From Limnochordaceae bacterium (GTDB lineage: Bacteria > Bacillota > Limnochordia > Limnochordales > Geochordaceae), in contig JADBKR010000002.1 in assembly GCA_014896295.1 (NCBI GenBank), positions 186,001-250,000 on the forward strand: a stretch of DNA of 64,000 nt, in the 5' to 3' direction. The notes below the pieces were generated by a model that was not told where the DNA came from, searched no databases, and was given only the letters and a program-made list of their open reading frames with translations. The position numbers were made by a program, and so were the translations under genes. Shown here one piece after another: positions 36,001-44,343 of the stretch (the stretch's first letter is position 1; each line of letters opens with the position of its first letter).

Positions 36001-37664
36001 AAGCGCTGGCCGGCGGCCCGTTGGATGCCGAAGCGGTGGCCCGGCGCTACGGGCTGAGCCTCCCGCTGGTGGAGCGGGCGCTCATGGAGCTGGTCGCCTC
36101 CGGCGACCTGGTGCACGGGGTGCTGGAGGAGGGCGGCCCTGCTCGCTTCGTCGCCACGCCGGCCCTCGTCGAGATTCGCCGGCTGACGCTCATCCGGGCC
36201 CGCCAGCTCAGCGAGCCGATCTCCCTGGCCGCCTTCTTGCGCTTCCTTGCCGCCCGGCACGGGCTCGTACCGCGCGAAGGCCAGCCGGCCGCTCTTTTCC
36301 CGTCGGGCACGGCGCTCGCCCCTGACGCGGCCGCCGAGGCGGCGCGCCGCTTGATGGGGTGGGCCGCGCCCTACCGCGACTGGCTGAGGGCGTTGTTTCC
36401 GGTACGCCTGGGTGCCAGGGCCCCTCAGCTCCTGGCCGCAGCGGTGGCGGCCGGGCGCCTCGGCTGGCTACGCGTGCCGGCATCGCCCCGCGCAGGCGCC
36501 GGCGGCGAGCCCAAGCTCCAAGGCGCAGGCCCTTTGCTGTGGACGGTCTTTCCCCGAGCCGAGCTGCCCCTGGTGGCCGCGCTGTTCGGGACGGTCTCCC
36601 GGGCGGAAGCGCTCGACCCCGGGGATCGGGCTCTCCTCGAGGCCCTCGGCGGCGGCGGCAGCTGGTTCCCCTGGGAGCTCGCCGGCCGCCTCGGCCTGCC
36701 CGAGCCGGCGATACGGGATGGCCTGACCCGCCTCGTCCGCCAGGGGCTCGCCTCGGCCGAGGCCATGGCGCTGGTCGAACGGCTGGGTGCGGAAAGGTTA
36801 CCGGCGCCGCAGCTCCTGGAGTCGCGGCCTCGCCCGCTGGGGCCTGCCGGATACCGGGCCCTGGGGCGCCGGATGCGAGAGGCGGCTCGCGAAAGAGCCC
36901 GCCTCGCGGCCCTCCGGTCGCGGCAAGCCGCCGTGAGCATGGCCGGCGACCTCGATACCATCCGGTTCTACGGCGTCCTCCCTCTTCCGGATGGGCCATC
37001 GCCCGCCTCCGCGTGGGCCAGGGCGCTGATGGAGCGTTACGGGGTCGTCGCCCGGGAGCTCCACCGGCAGGAGGGGGTGCCGCTGCCCTGGGCACACGTC
37101 GCCCAGGCCCTGGAGCAACAGGAGGCGCGCGGCGTCGTCGTGCGGGGGTACTTCGTGGAAGGACTCAGCGGAGAGCAGTTCGCCCCCAAGGAGCTCGTCG
37201 ATGTCCTGCGAGAGTGGCACGAGCCCCGCTCTGAGACCATGTGGGCCGCTTCGTTACGCGATCCGGTGCTGCTCCCCCTCCACTTCGGCGCGCCGCCGGA
37301 GTGGTGGCCGCCGGGGCCCAGAGCAGAGGGCGCCTGGTGCGTGCTGGCGGACGGGGTGCCGGTGCTGCTGGTTCAAGTAGCTTCGGGGTCGCTCTGGTTT
37401 GCACCCGGAGCGAGCCCCCAAACCCTCGTCCGGGCTGCCCGCCTCTTCCTGGAGCGCCTCACCGCCACCGGCCAGGGGCGGCGCCTGGTGGTCCGCTCTA
37501 TCCAGGGCCGCCCCGTGGGCGAGGCCCGCAAGAGCGGTGAGGCCGCGTGGTTGAAAGACGCCGGCTTCATTGAAGGGCCCCAGACGCTGGAGCACTGGCT
37601 CGATCCGTTCTCGGGCGGCCGGCCTACGGAATTGCACGGAACCAGCACGGAGTGCGGACCGTAG
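33066..37664 (+). CDS. lhr: Lhr-family large ATP-dependent helicase
   Basis: About 1532 aa, Lhr core plus full C-terminal domain, the size of E. coli Lhr (1538). Helicase motifs: APTGSGKTLAAF (Walker A), VYVSPLRALSHDI-like LYVSPLRALSHDIHR, VTTPESLLLMM, IVDELHALL (DELH box), GLSATIRPLEEA, HHGSMARASR, ATATLELGIDVGFIDLV, and QRVGRSGHAVH. The following WH and Lhr-specific domains run to about residue 900, and the rest is the Lhr-CTD. Lhr is a 3'-5' DNA translocase used in DNA repair (with uracil DNA-glycosylase activity in some). ATG/GTG candidates begin at 33123, but the conserved DPLASFDPAVAAYF precedes it; CTG 33066 behind GGGGAGG (11 nt) covers it. Confidence 0.93.
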   Translation: MRDPTQAGTGDPLASFDPAVAAYFRERFGAPTLAQRMAWPAIRSGRDTLVAAPTGSGKTLAAFLVSLDDLIRRPVPSKPALHTLYVSPLRALSHDIHRSLELPLRDLQRLFVQAARPFPPIDVGVRTSDTPPARRRAMATKPPHILVTTPESLLLMMLAPRMRPALASVRRVIVDELHALLPTKRGALLALCLELLDELAGRRVQRIGLSATIRPLEEAARFLTGTRQPGAEVVDAGARRTMDLQVILPAATFPSAPEGTIWPSIARRLVDLIESHRSTLVFVNNRRQAERLTHLVNELAGRRLALTHHGSMARASRLYVEQALKAGELKAVVATATLELGIDVGFIDLVVHVESPPEVSQGLQRVGRSGHAVHASAKGRILPKHPSDLLEAAACARAIARFDIEPLAPVRQPADVLAQFVAGAATIRPWREPELLALVRRTASFSGISEEMWHEVLGLLAGETPGRPDVPVRPRIAWDRRDGAIRGIDATRTVLYANAGTIPDRGTYPVYLSGTDVRLGELDEEFVYETRRGDVFWLGMGAWRVEAIRPDRVLVSRASGVVAKVPFWRGEGLSRSSHLGRHVATLLEELEPLLAAGQEAAGRARIRQECHADDDAAGALVDYLTRQLRACGTLPGRHRVVVESFPDELGDRRLAIHSPLGRRLNQAWALAQIAWARRHLGLELDTAVADDGILLRLPGEYLLEDASPLVALEGEDPESLIDAELPGTHLVAQLFREAAGRALLITRPHRRRRLPLWQQRLRAADLMLLQSAHGQRPGVLVREALREARQDVLDVTAMAALVRAIRTGEVEVRTVTLPAPSPFAASLLFQFTATFLYEPDAPKAERQAAVLMGTAPQALQEAAAGGSLPRLLHPDAIREVSRRRAFPPWLRQRPPRSLEEMDEWLRHAGDVSDDELAAMLGHEQWPTAREWLERLAEQGRVTHEGGLWIHEGILPLLQAARREEGPEAQDAARMLLERKALAGGPLDAEAVARRYGLSLPLVERALMELVASGDLVHGVLEEGGPARFVATPALVEIRRLTLIRARQLSEPISLAAFLRFLAARHGLVPREGQPAALFPSGTALAPDAAAEAARRLMGWAAPYRDWLRALFPVRLGARAPQLLAAAVAAGRLGWLRVPASPRAGAGGEPKLQGAGPLLWTVFPRAELPLVAALFGTVSRAEALDPGDRALLEALGGGGSWFPWELAGRLGLPEPAIRDGLTRLVRQGLASAEAMALVERLGAERLPAPQLLESRPRPLGPAGYRALGRRMREAARERARLAALRSRQAAVSMAGDLDTIRFYGVLPLPDGPSPASAWARALMERYGVVARELHRQEGVPLPWAHVAQALEQQEARGVVVRGYFVEGLSGEQFAPKELVDVLREWHEPRSETMWAASLRDPVLLPLHFGAPPEWWPPGPRAEGAWCVLADGVPVLLVQVASGSLWFAPGASPQTLVRAARLFLERLTATGQGRRLVVRSIQGRPVGEARKSGEAAWLKDAGFIEGPQTLEHWLDPFSGGRPTELHGTSTECGP

Positions 37665-37837
37665 CACCCCCTCCGCCGTTCGGCGTAGCTCTGCCCGCCA
37701 TTGACTGGAGTTTTCTGTGTGACAAGTCTCCCTACTCCTTTTCCCTGGGGACCGTAGCGCCCGCTTGATACAGTCGCCCTAGGGCGGACGGTTCTCCTTA
37801 CTATTACGTTCCTATTACGGTTGGGAGGGGTGACCTG

Positions 37838-39199
37838 GTGAACTATCCCATCTGGGACGTACCGCGGCTCGGGGGACCGCTGCTCATCGCCATCGTGTCG
37901 ATTCTCCACGTCTACGTGGCGATGTTCGCGGTGGGCGGGTCATGGTACCTGGTCGCCGCCGAGCGATGGGCGCGGCGTACCCAAAACGCCGACCTGCTCG
38001 CGTACGTCAAGAGCCACTCCCGTTTCTTCCTGTTGTTGACCGTCGTGTTCGGGGCGCTGACAGGGGTCGGCATCTGGTTCACCATCGGGCTCATCAACCC
38101 GCAGACCACTTCCGTGCTCATCCGCACGTTCGTCTGGGGATGGGCGATGGAGTGGGTCTTCTTCATTCTCGAGATCGCGTCCATCCTGCTCTACGTCGCC
38201 TCCTGGGACCGGGCCGACGACCGCACGCACCTGCTCTACGGGTACAGCTACGTGGTGGGCTCCACCATGTCGCTGGTCATCATCAACGGCATCCTGAGCT
38301 TCATGTTGACGCCCGGGCGGTGGCTCGAGACGGGCAACTTCTGGGACGGGTTCTTCAATCCCACGTACCTTCCGTCGCTCGTCGGCCGCATCGCGGCCGC
38401 CGCCGCGCTGGCCGGCCTGTGGGGCCTGTTCACCGGGGTGAAGATCGGGTCCCGGGAGCTACGGGAGCAGGTCGTGCGGTTCGCCTCGTGGTGGCTCGTA
38501 CCGCCCATGGTCGTGCTCCCGCTTTCCGCGGTCTGGTATGTCGCGGTGGTACCGTCCGGGCCGCGGTCGCTGGTGATGGGGGGCGCCGCGGCCGTCTCCA
38601 TCATGTTCATGTTGAGCCTGGCCCTCTCGGTGGTCATCTTCGCCGTGGGAGCTCTCGGGCCGCTGCGCCGGCCGGCCCTCGCCTCGTCCGCCCTGGCGTG
38701 GACGCTACTGGCCGCAGGCCTCATCACCACCGGCGGCACCGAGTGGGTGCGGGAGGGCATCCGCAAGCCCTACACGATCTACGGCTACCTTTACTCCAAC
38801 GGCGTCTTCGCCTGGCAGGAGCGCCAGCTGGCCGAAGCCGGCGTGCTGTCCCAGGCGCGCTTTGCTCGTCCGGATCTGGCCCGGGTCGCGACCGCCGGGA
38901 TGGCCGATCCCGCTCAGCAGATCGCCCTCGGAGCGGAGATCTTCCGGTTGCAGTGCTCCAGCTGTCACGTCCTCGACGGCTACAACGACGTGAAGCCGCT
39001 GGTGAAGGGGTGGAGCGAGCAGTACATCGACTTCCAGCTCAGCCATCTCGACATGCTCAAAGGGTACATGCCGCCGTTCTTCGGCACGACCGAGGAACGC
39101 CGGGCGCTGGCACGCTGGCTTGCGACGCTCAACCCGGCAACCGAGGCGACCCAGGCCGAGGCGCCCAGGCGTCCTCTGCCGGGCGAGCCGGTCCTGTGA
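37838..39199 (+). CDS. Cytochrome bd-like subunit I fused to a C-terminal cytochrome c domain
   Basis: Membrane subunit, 453 aa, about eight helices. The N-terminal helices match CydA: His24 (SILHVYVAMFAVGG) for the conserved high-spin haem ligand, and GWAMEWVFFILEIASILLYV with the two glutamates equivalent to E99/E107 of CydA. VGSTMSLVIINGILSFML matches the GxxxNxxxG region. The quinol-binding Q-loop and the helix-5 His (CydA H186) are not evident. The C-terminal domain (from about residue 355) carries CSSCH at 373-377 and MPPF as a Met ligand, a c-type haem domain. This resembles the OR-C type of the bd superfamily, where the electron donor is a c haem rather than quinol. GTG 37838 follows GGGAGGGG. 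Confidence 0.85.
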   Translation: MNYPIWDVPRLGGPLLIAIVSILHVYVAMFAVGGSWYLVAAERWARRTQNADLLAYVKSHSRFFLLLTVVFGALTGVGIWFTIGLINPQTTSVLIRTFVWGWAMEWVFFILEIASILLYVASWDRADDRTHLLYGYSYVVGSTMSLVIINGILSFMLTPGRWLETGNFWDGFFNPTYLPSLVGRIAAAAALAGLWGLFTGVKIGSRELREQVVRFASWWLVPPMVVLPLSAVWYVAVVPSGPRSLVMGGAAAVSIMFMLSLALSVVIFAVGALGPLRRPALASSALAWTLLAAGLITTGGTEWVREGIRKPYTIYGYLYSNGVFAWQERQLAEAGVLSQARFARPDLARVATAGMADPAQQIALGAEIFRLQCSSCHVLDGYNDVKPLVKGWSEQYIDFQLSHLDMLKGYMPPFFGTTEERRALARWLATLNPATEATQAEAPRRPLPGEPVL

Positions 39200-39225
39200 T
39201 GGAAACGGGAGAGGAGGTTGGGTCG

Positions 39226-40320
39226 ATGCCTTTGATTCCGGCTCCTGATCCTATCGGGATCCCGGCGCCGCCGGCTCTGCTGCAGTTCTTGCTGGTCTTC
39301 ACGTACATCCTCCACAGCCTCTTCGTGGGCGTCGTCGTGGGAGGGAGCGCCCTGGCCCTGGCGGGAGTCTCGGGCGGCCTGAGGGAGACCGGCGTGGGGC
39401 GGGTGCTGGGCGGCCACCTCGCGCAGGCCCTGCCGGTCGCCATGGCGTTCGCCATCACGATCGGAGTGGCGCCGCTGTTGTTCGTGCAGCTGTTGTTCGG
39501 CCAGTTCTTCTACACCGGGTCGGTCTTCATGGGCTGGGCGTGGTTCAGCGTCATTCCCGTGCTCATCGTGGGCTACTACGGGCTGTATGCCTGGGCGCTC
39601 GGGCAGCGAGACGGCGTGAACCGCACGGCCGGCCTGATCGTCGCGCTGGCGGCGTTTGCGTGGGTGACCTTCGTGATGGTCAACAACATGAGCCTCTACG
39701 CCCATCCCGAGCGCTTTCCCGCCCTGTTCAACCTGCGCGGCACGGCTCTCAACACGGGAGAACCCACGCTCTTGCCTCGCTACCTGCACGCGCTGCTCAA
39801 CTTCCTCGTCATCGGCGCGAGCTACGCGCTGGCGGCCGGCCACGTGCTCACCGGCACCAACGCGCAGGCCGGGCAAGCCCTGCGCCGGATGGGGCTGCGA
39901 TGGCTGATCGGGTCCGCGGTGCTCCAGATCCCGGTCTCCTTGTGGTACTACGTGGCCTTGCCCGTCACGCTACGCCACGGCACCCTGCAGAACCTGGGCG
40001 CGGCGGTGGCCCTCCTGTCCGGCGCCGTCATGCTGGTGGCCTGGCTGGCGGCGGAGCGGGCACGCTCCCGGGGCCTGCTCGCCGTGGTGGCGTCGCTGTT
40101 CACCGTGACCATGGCGGTCGGGTTGGCCATCGCCCGCCATGGGGTCCGCATGGCCTCGCTCCAGCCGGCCATCTCCCCGGAGGCGTGGAAGCTGGCGCCA
40201 CAGTGGCCGCAGTTCATCCTGTTCGCGCTGCTGCTGGTTGCCGGGCTCGTCTTCGTCGGGTACCTGCTGTGGCGGTACCCGTGGCGGAGCGGGCTCGACG
40301 AGACGCGGGGCCTTGCCTGA
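39226..40320 (+). CDS. Second membrane subunit of the bd-like complex
   Basis: 364 aa, about nine helices, the partner of the gene just upstream (gap of 26 nt). It resembles a CydA paralogue: FTYILHSLFVGVVVGGSAL puts a His at the same helix position as subunit I, and FAITIGVAPLLFVQLLFGQFF and FVMVNNMSLYAHPERF follow. It lacks the C-terminal c domain. ATG 39226 is chosen, with AGGAGG 7 nt before, over the ATG at 39199-39201 that overlaps the upstream stop. Sharing of subunit-I fold suggests a pseudo-symmetric heterodimer as in CydAB. Confidence 0.78.
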   Translation: MPLIPAPDPIGIPAPPALLQFLLVFTYILHSLFVGVVVGGSALALAGVSGGLRETGVGRVLGGHLAQALPVAMAFAITIGVAPLLFVQLLFGQFFYTGSVFMGWAWFSVIPVLIVGYYGLYAWALGQRDGVNRTAGLIVALAAFAWVTFVMVNNMSLYAHPERFPALFNLRGTALNTGEPTLLPRYLHALLNFLVIGASYALAAGHVLTGTNAQAGQALRRMGLRWLIGSAVLQIPVSLWYYVALPVTLRHGTLQNLGAAVALLSGAVMLVAWLAAERARSRGLLAVVASLFTVTMAVGLAIARHGVRMASLQPAISPEAWKLAPQWPQFILFALLLVAGLVFVGYLLWRYPWRSGLDETRGLA

Positions 40321-40330
40321 AGCACGCAAG

Positions 40331-40366
40331 AGGCCGGAGCCCGGGAGTCGTCGCGGGCTCCGGCCT
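40331..40366. terminator. 13-bp terminator between the bd-like operon and the SDR gene
   Basis: AGGCCGGAGCCCG (40331-40343) and CGGGCTCCGGCCT (40354-40366) are exact reverse complements with a 10-nt loop. It is between two converging genes and can act on both strands; T-rich sequence is weak. Confidence 0.7.
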
Positions 40367-40370
40367 GCGC

Positions 40371-41165
40371 TCAAAGGAGGCTTCGTACGAGGCCTCCGTC
40401 GATGGTCCAGGCCGCGCCGGTGACGTAGCTCGCTGCGTCGGACGCCAGGAAGGCGATCACCCGGGCAAGCTCCTCCGGGTCGCCGTAGCGGCGCAGGGGA
40501 ATGGTGGCCGTCGACCGCTTGACCACCTCGTCGTAGGAGATGCCCTCCTTCTGGGCCCGGATGGTGTCCAGCTCCCGCAATCGCTCCGTGGCGAAGCGCC
40601 CCTGCACGATGACGTTGACCCGGATCCCCTCCGGCCCGAGCTCGTCGGCCAGCGTCTTGGAAAGGCCGGCCAGGGCGGCCCGCATGGTGTTGCTGAGCGC
40701 GAGCCCGCGCACCGGCTCCTTGAGGCTGTACGACGTGAGGGTCATGATGCTGCCGCCGTGGCCGCTCTTGCGCATCAGCGGGACGATGCCCCGCACCATG
40801 CGGATCACGCTCATCACCAGCAGGTCGAAGGCCGTCTGCCAGTCGCCGTCGTGCATGTCGAAGAATCCGCCGGCCCGCGGCCCGCCGGCGTTGTTGACCA
40901 GGACGTCGACCTTGCCGAAGGCGCGGTCGATCTCGCCCACGAACCGGTCCACGTCCGCGGCTCGGCTCACGTCGGCCGGCACCGCGACGACCCTGGCTCC
41001 GGTCTCTTCCCGGATGGCCCGGGCCGCCCGCTCGATGGCGTCGGCCCGCCGTGAGCAGACCGCGAGCGACGCCCCCTCCTTGGCCAGGGCGCGCGCAGCC
41101 GCATAGCCCAGCCCCTCGGAGGCGGCTGCCACCACTGCGACCTTACCCGCAAGACCCAGCTCCAA
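40371..41165 (-). CDS. Short-chain dehydrogenase/reductase family protein lacking the catalytic Tyr and Lys
   Basis: 264 aa Rossmann protein from TTG 41165 behind GGAGG. The cofactor motif is KVAVVAAASEGLGYAAARAL, the nucleotide segment DVLVNNAGGPRAGGFF, and the C-terminus is the usual ARVIAFLASDAASYVTGAAW. At the active site the Ser is in MTLTSYSLKEP, but the YxxxK motif reads SNTMRAALAG, so Tyr is replaced by Ser and Lys by Arg. Related divergent SDRs with SNxxR are known, and the catalytic mechanism is unclear. It may bind NAD(P) without canonical oxidoreductase chemistry. The gene sits between two convergent operons. Confidence 0.85.
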   Translation of the reverse strand: MELGLAGKVAVVAAASEGLGYAAARALAKEGASLAVCSRRADAIERAARAIREETGARVVAVPADVSRAADVDRFVGEIDRAFGKVDVLVNNAGGPRAGGFFDMHDGDWQTAFDLLVMSVIRMVRGIVPLMRKSGHGGSIMTLTSYSLKEPVRGLALSNTMRAALAGLSKTLADELGPEGIRVNVIVQGRFATERLRELDTIRAQKEGISYDEVVKRSTATIPLRRYGDPEELARVIAFLASDAASYVTGAAWTIDGGLVRSLL

Positions 41166-41267
41166 GCCCGATCGCCTCCTCGGCCCATCCAATTCGAGCC
41201 GCGCATCCCGTTCCCTTGAAAGCCGCCCGGGGGCTCGTCACAATGTGGCGGAAGAGGAGGCACGAAA

Positions 41268-41738
41268 GTGGCAGTCAACGTGCGACCCGGAGACCCGATG
41301 CCGGAGGTGGCCGGCCTCACCCAGGCAGGCACCCGGATTTCCACGAAGGATTTCCTCGGCAAGTGGCTGGTGCTCTACTTCTACCCGAAGGACAAGACGT
41401 CGGGGTGCACCCGCGAGGCGCAGGCGTTCAACGCGGCGCTCGACGCGCTGCGGCAGCGCCAGGCGGAGGTGGTGGGCGTCAGCGTGGACAGCGTGCGTTC
41501 TCACCAGAGCTTCGCCGACGCCTACGGCTTGCGCTTCCCGCTCATCTCGGACGCGGACAAGTCCATCACGTCCAGCCTCGGGCTCCTCAACGAAAAAGGT
41601 ACGAGCGCCCGGCGCACCACGTTGCTGGTGGACCCGCAGGGCCGTGTCCACCGGATCTTCGAGAACGTCAAGGTCGACGGCCACGTCGACGAGGTCCTCC
41701 GCGCGCTCGACGAGGCGCAGGCCGCACCCCGCCGCTGA
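41268..41738 (+). CDS. bcp: Peroxiredoxin, BCP/PrxQ type
   Basis: Thiol peroxidase, 156 aa from GTG 41268 behind GAGGAGG. The peroxidatic motif is YFYPKDKTSGCTREAQAFNA with Cys47, matching PKDxTPGCTxE apart from Ser for Pro. The second cysteine seen in many BCPs five residues later is absent and there is no other Cys, so this is a 1-Cys enzyme that needs an external thiol. GVSVDSVRSHQSFADAYGLR and RTTLLVDPQGRVHRIFENV follow the family. It is transcribed away from the SDR gene. Confidence 0.92.
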   Translation: MAVNVRPGDPMPEVAGLTQAGTRISTKDFLGKWLVLYFYPKDKTSGCTREAQAFNAALDALRQRQAEVVGVSVDSVRSHQSFADAYGLRFPLISDADKSITSSLGLLNEKGTSARRTTLLVDPQGRVHRIFENVKVDGHVDEVLRALDEAQAAPRR

Positions 41739-41832
41739 ACGGCCCTCCCACGACGGCCCGGCAGGAGGGAATCGGCCCCCCGGCCGCCAACACCGATCCC
41801 CAACGGCCCGACGGCAAGGAGGCGTCGACTCG

Positions 41833-42456
41833 ATGCGCGCATGGTGGCGGCCGGTTTCGCAAGGGGCCGGCGTGAGGACGGGGCCCGTCGTCCGCGGCGC
41901 GCTGCTCGCAGGGTGGCTGGCGACAGCCCTGGTGCTGGCCGGAGCGCGGCCTGCGGCGGCCCTGTTGCCCCCGCAACCTCAGTTGCAGTGGCGCGCCGGC
42001 TTCCTGTGGGGTCTCAACGAGCAGGTGCACGGTCTCGACTGGGGCGCGGGTGTCAAGCTTCCTCTGCAGCCGAGCGAGCTCGGCATCGCGACCCTCGGAG
42101 CGAGCATCCAGGGTGCCCTCACGAGCGGCCCGGCGGAGTGGGATTTCCGGCTCTCGGCCCTCATAGAGTCGTACCGGACCGGCCGCCCGAGCTTCGGCGT
42201 CTATTACACGCTGAGGCGTTTCCCCTTCCTCGACGGCACGCTCGCGGGCATCGGCTTGCGGTATGGCTCGCTGGCGGCGGCTTATTACCCGGCCATGTGG
42301 AACCGGGAGGTACCGGCGCTGGCCCCCGATCGCGCCGTATGGGTCGTGGAGCCGGGATGGTTCTCGGGGCTCTACCTGCAGTTCCGCTACGCCGCCCTGA
42401 GCGACGGCGGGCCATCCTCCCTGCGGCTCGCCGCCGGCCTCGAAGAGAACTGGTAG
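41833..42456 (+). CDS. Secreted hypothetical protein
   Basis: 207 aa. The N-terminus is basic then hydrophobic (GALLAGWLATALVLAGARPAAA), a signal peptide or anchor with an AxA-like cleavage near AAALLPP. The mature part is rich in aromatic and alternating hydrophobic residues (QWRAGFLWGLNEQVHGLDWG, FGVYYTLRRFPFLDGTLAGI, AAAYYPAMWNREVP), which suggests beta strands. No recognised domain. ATG 41833 follows AAGGAGG by 10 nt. Downstream gene is convergent XPB. Confidence 0.65.
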   Translation: MRAWWRPVSQGAGVRTGPVVRGALLAGWLATALVLAGARPAAALLPPQPQLQWRAGFLWGLNEQVHGLDWGAGVKLPLQPSELGIATLGASIQGALTSGPAEWDFRLSALIESYRTGRPSFGVYYTLRRFPFLDGTLAGIGLRYGSLAAAYYPAMWNREVPALAPDRAVWVVEPGWFSGLYLQFRYAALSDGGPSSLRLAAGLEENW

Positions 42457-42483
42457 CCGGCCGGCCGGGGCCGGCGGCCCGGC

Positions 42484-44343
42484 TCAGGCCCGGGCACGGC
42501 CCCGGCCCGACCGGGAGCCCGCGGCTGAGAAGCTCAAGCTCACGGCCTCGCCGTCGGCGGAGAGCTCCTGGCCGGCCGAGAGCAGGGACATCGCCCGATC
42601 CCCCGTATAGATGGCGTAGCGGTACCCCTGCTCCGTCAAGAAGAGCTGGCGCTTGGTGGCGAAGCGCTGCTCGCTCGTGTCCTGCGTGATGACCGAGTAA
42701 AACCGGGCCACGTTGTCGCCGGCCTTCGGCCTCAGGATGCGGCCCAGGCGCTGGGCCTCTTCCTGGCGCGACCCGAAGGTCCCGGAGATCTGGATGGCCA
42801 CGCTGGCGTCCGGCAGATCCACGGCGAAGTTGGCGACCTTGGAGACCACCAGGGTCTTGAGCCGGCCGGCCTTGAAGTCGCCGTAGAGGGACTCGCGCTC
42901 GGCGTTGGGCGTCCGGCCCGTGATGATGGGCGCCTCCAACAGCCGCGCCACCTCTTCGAGCTGGGAGAGGTACTGCCCGATGACCAGCACCTGCTGGTCG
43001 CGGTGATGCTCCACCAGAGCCTTCACCAGAGGGAGCTTCGCCGGGTTTTCCGAGGCGATGCGAAACTTCTCCCGGTCCTCCGCCACCGCGTAGCTCAGGC
43101 GCAGCGACTCGTCCAGCGGCACCCGTATCTCGAAACACTCGGCCGTGGCGATCCACTGGCTCTTCTCCAGGTCGCGCCACGGCACGTCGTAGCGCTTGGG
43201 TCCGATGAGGCTGAAGACGTCGGCCTCCCGGCCGTCCTCCCGTACCAGGGTGGCCGTGAGGCCAAGCCGCCGCCGCGCCTGGATCTCCGACGTGATGCGA
43301 AACACGTCGGCCGGCAGCAGGTGCACCTCGTCATAGATCACCAGGCCCCAATCGCGGCTGTTGAACAGAGCGAAGTGGGGGTAGTCGGTGTCTTCGGGCC
43401 CCCGGTGAGTCAGGATCTGGTAAGTGGCAATCGTGACGGGCCGGATCTCCTTGGCCTCCCCGGTGTACTCCCCGATCTGGTCCTCCTCCAGGGTCGTCTT
43501 GTCGAGGAGCTCCGCCTTCCACTGCCGCACGGCCGTCACGTTGGTGGAGAGGATCAGGGTCTGCGTAGAGGCCTTCTCCATGACGCCGAGGCCGACGATG
43601 GTCTTGCCCGCGCCGCACGGAAGGACGATCACCCCGTTGCCCCCGCGCTCGCTGCCCTCCATCCAAAAGGCACGCACCGCCTCCTGCTGGTAGTCCCTCA
43701 GGCCGAACGGCCGGCCGGCGCGCGTGGTGGCCCGCAGGCGGATGGAGAGGGGCGCGCCCTCCACGTACCCCGCCAGGTCCTCCACCGGGTAGCCGATGTG
43801 CACCAGGACCTGCTTGACGTGGCCGCGCCAGCGCGCATCCACCGCCAGGCGCGTCGCGTCGAGCCGCTCGACGAGATAGGGCCGAAGGCGCGGGTGGTGG
43901 GCGATCTCCTCGATGATGGAGCGATCGGCGCTCTCGAGGACCAGGTAGTCGACGTCGCGCCCGCTGCCGCGCCCGGCTCCCCTCCTACCCCGTGCGCCTG
44001 CCCTCCCGGCCCGGACCCCGGAGGGCGCCACCAGTTTGACGAGCCCGTACCGGCGCATCGTATCCTGAATGCTCTGCTGGACGCCGAACGGCACGTCGAA
44101 CTTGCTGAACTCCTCCAGCGTCTCCAGCACGTCCTGCGCCGTGAGCCCGGCCGATGCGCCGTTCCACAACGAGAGCGGCGTGATCCGGTAGGTGTGGACG
44201 TGCTCCGGGCTTTTCACCAGCTCCGCGAAGCGGGCGAGCTCGTTGCGAGCAGCCTCGTAGCGCGAATTGTCGACCTCCAGGAGCAGCTCGTGGTTGCTTT
44301 GAACGATGAGGGGGTTTTCAGGCCTGTACGCCAAGGTCGTCAC
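42484..44343 (-). CDS. XPB/Rad25-type DNA helicase
   Basis: Bacterial homologue of the TFIIH helicase XPB, 619 aa. A helicase-C-3-like N-terminal domain (residues 10-200) precedes the motor. Motifs: Walker A LPCGAGKTIVGLG (about 241-253), YDEVHLLPA (DEVH, 338-341), LTATLVREDGRE containing the RED motif, VIGQYLSQLEEVARLL, and QEEAQRLGRILRPK. XPB acts in archaeal and eukaryotic nucleotide excision repair; in Bacteria its role is unproven. GTG 44343 lacks a good Shine-Dalgarno, and TTG 44334 behind GAGGGG is possible. The gene begins inside the end of its partner (26-nt overlap) and both run leftward. Confidence 0.9.
   Translation of the reverse strand: MTTLAYRPENPLIVQSNHELLLEVDNSRYEAARNELARFAELVKSPEHVHTYRITPLSLWNGASAGLTAQDVLETLEEFSKFDVPFGVQQSIQDTMRRYGLVKLVAPSGVRAGRAGARGRRGAGRGSGRDVDYLVLESADRSIIEEIAHHPRLRPYLVERLDATRLAVDARWRGHVKQVLVHIGYPVEDLAGYVEGAPLSIRLRATTRAGRPFGLRDYQQEAVRAFWMEGSERGGNGVIVLPCGAGKTIVGLGVMEKASTQTLILSTNVTAVRQWKAELLDKTTLEEDQIGEYTGEAKEIRPVTIATYQILTHRGPEDTDYPHFALFNSRDWGLVIYDEVHLLPADVFRITSEIQARRRLGLTATLVREDGREADVFSLIGPKRYDVPWRDLEKSQWIATAECFEIRVPLDESLRLSYAVAEDREKFRIASENPAKLPLVKALVEHHRDQQVLVIGQYLSQLEEVARLLEAPIITGRTPNAERESLYGDFKAGRLKTLVVSKVANFAVDLPDASVAIQISGTFGSRQEEAQRLGRILRPKAGDNVARFYSVITQDTSEQRFATKRQLFLTEQGYRYAIYTGDRAMSLLSAGQELSADGEAVSLSFSAAGSRSGRGRARA

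Noticed and set aside
37738..37837. FNR-like operator (TTGAT) before the bd-like operon
   Set aside because: Only one half-site (CTTGATACA); the nearby CGCCCTAGGGCG palindrome does not match FNR or Rex consensus.
39199..39228. Start of bd subunit II at 39199-39201
   Set aside because: The SD AGGAGG lies after it and points to ATG 39226.
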